DNA from: CALALP01 sp041855735
Lineage (GTDB): Bacteria; Bacillota; Clostridia; Lachnospirales; Lachnospiraceae
NCBI GenBank assembly: GCA_041855735.1
Contig: JBHAEV010000100.1
Location: 1 to 6,304 of the forward strand
Reading direction: 5' to 3'
Length of the DNA stretch: 6,304 nucleotides
The position numbers and the translations under genes were made by a program. This document shows positions 5,227-6,304 of the stretch, one piece after another. The notes under the pieces are model-generated. The model did no database searches and was not told where the DNA came from. It saw only the letters and a list, made by a program, of their open reading frames with translations. Position 1 is the stretch's first letter. The number at the start of each line of letters is the position of its first letter.

Positions 5227-6304
5227 CTACACCTGTTCCTCCACACAAATGGATCCGAGCGGACGAATATTCATCTTGTAAGCCGCTCCCTTTTGTGTAT
5301 GCCCCTCAATGTAGGCAATGTATTCGTCCACATATTCAGCCGGTATCATTGCCATGATCACCCCGGCAAATCCGCCGCCATGAACCCTGCATGCCCCGAC
5401 ATGTTTCGTTTCCAAGAATAGTTCGGTCAAAGCCAGAGTCACGGTGATTCCCTGTTCCTGCGGAGAGGAATTGGTATAGGTATTCTGCAAATACTTCCAC
5501 GAGGAATTGCCGCTCCTTGTAATATCGGACAGGAACCGTTGAAAATCATTTTTCCTCAATGCATCCACGATATCTTCCACCCTCTTGTTTTCTTCAAAGA
5601 AGTGAATGGCTCTCAATACCGCTCTGTCACCGGCAAAGCTCCGGATTTTCATGAAATTGTCATAAAAGCGCGATTCGTCGATATCCGCGAGCGTTTCTTT
5701 GTGGAAAAATTCCGCCACTTTTTTCATCTCATTCGGTATCGAAGAATAATCCGCACTTAAATCGGCATGCCCCCGTCCCGTCTGCACAATGATCAGATTG
5801 TGGTTCGCTTTTGAGAAATCGTACTGTATCTTCTCCACTCTCGGCTTTGTCGGCTCCTTGAAATCGATGGTGATCAAACCGCCCACCGCACAGCACATTT
5901 GGTCGAGCAAACCGCTCGCCTTGTCCCAATATACATTCTCGGCAAACTTTCCGATATGGGCATAGGTCACGACATCCACTTGTCCCTCATTGAACAGTGT
6001 ATTGATCATCTGACAAATCAAAGTTTCGAATGCCGCGGAAGAACTGACTCCCGCACTCGCGATAACATTGCTGGTAATGTATGCATTAAAACCGCCGATT
6101 TTATACCCTCTGTCCAAAAAACCTTTCAAGATCCCTTTCACCAGTTCTTCCGTCCCCGACTTTCGCGTTCCGGGACTCAATCTGGTCAAATCGATGGTAA
6201 AGTTCTGATTGAAGCTTTCGCTGATGATTTTTACCTTAAACTCGGTATTGGTCGCAGCCGCACCGATGCAGTCCAAATTGATGCTTCCGCCGACAATTTT
6301 ACCG
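5227..6304 (-). CDS. galK: Galactokinase, 5' end outside the window
   Basis: Galactokinase phosphorylates galactose to galactose-1-phosphate, the first committed step of the Leloir pathway, in the cytosol. There are 358 complete codons visible. GHMP-kinase signs are the phosphate-binding GVSSSAAFE (6051-6025), the GLLDQM motif (5910-5893) whose Asp is the expected catalytic base, and the C-terminal HGGGFAG motif (5382-5362). The stretches FAENVYWDKASGLLDQ and GDRAVLRAIHFFEENKRV match clostridial galactokinases well. The N-terminal sugar-binding motif (GRxELxGxHTDH) and roughly 45-60 residues lie beyond 6304; the visible part starts at the strand after it (GKIVGGSINL). The frame continues upstream of the TTG at 6276, which is not a start. 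TAG ends it at 5227. The rimP promoter follows directly, so galK belongs to a separate, upstream unit. Confidence 0.95.
   Translation of the reverse strand, partial: GKIVGGSINLDCIGAAATNTEFKVKIISESFNQNFTIDLTRLSPGTRKSGTEELVKGILKGFLDRGYKIGGFNAYITSNVIASAGVSSSAAFETLICQMINTLFNEGQVDVVTYAHIGKFAENVYWDKASGLLDQMCCAVGGLITIDFKEPTKPRVEKIQYDFSKANHNLIIVQTGRGHADLSADYSSIPNEMKKVAEFFHKETLADIDESRFYDNFMKIRSFAGDRAVLRAIHFFEENKRVEDIVDALRKNDFQRFLSDITRSGNSSWKYLQNTYTNSSPQEQGITVTLALTELFLETKHVGACRVHGGGFAGVIMAMIPAEYVDEYIAYIEGHTQKGAAYKMNIRPLGSICVEEQV

Noticed and set aside
4959..5246. 95-residue open frame on the minus strand across the galK-rimP gap
   Set aside because: It runs through the promoter, terminator hairpin and Shine-Dalgarno site and into rimP in another frame, with no coding character.

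Overview
The window shows a Firmicute of the class Clostridia, most likely Lachnospiraceae or a close relative. This rests on family resemblance I recognise by eye: the RimP core (WLDKEDF and EVSSPGLGR), the YlxR GRKNGRGAY motif, the clostridial form of galactokinase, and the long low-complexity linker in IF2. Every real gene lies on the minus strand, so transcription runs from high to low coordinates. I saw no mobile element, tRNA, rRNA or CRISPR array.

Layout in transcription order: (1) 6304-5227, the 3' part of a galactokinase gene (galK), cut by the window edge at its 5' end. (2) 5226-4984, a 243-nt intergenic region holding a good extended -10 promoter, then a GNRA-capped hairpin followed by six Ts that looks like an intrinsic terminator or attenuator, then about 110 nt of leader and a Shine-Dalgarno site. 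(3) 4983-1, the conserved translation/transcription-factor operon rimP - nusA - ylxR (rnpM) - ylxQ (L7Ae-like) - infB. The infB gene runs off the low-coordinate edge; 872 codons are visible.

The five operon genes are tightly packed. There are 24 nt between rimP and nusA, 4 nt of overlap between nusA and ylxR, 11 nt of overlap between ylxR and ylxQ, and one base between the ylxQ stop and the preferred TTG start of infB. This implies one transcript with coupled translation. The products act together: RimP matures the 30S subunit, NusA controls RNA polymerase pausing, termination and antitermination, YlxR/RnpM and YlxQ are small RNA-binding proteins, and IF2 brings initiator tRNA to the 30S subunit. 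A terminator-like hairpin in the operon leader would let NusA level or another signal control expression.

This is mostly core-genome sequence and I do not claim a new system. The points worth a second look are the leader attenuator, the very long IF2 N-terminal region with an Arg/Asn/Gln/Gly-rich disordered segment containing a 54-nt duplicated unit, the acidic NusA tail, the four-cysteine form of YlxR, the non-ATG start choices, and the galK neighbour.
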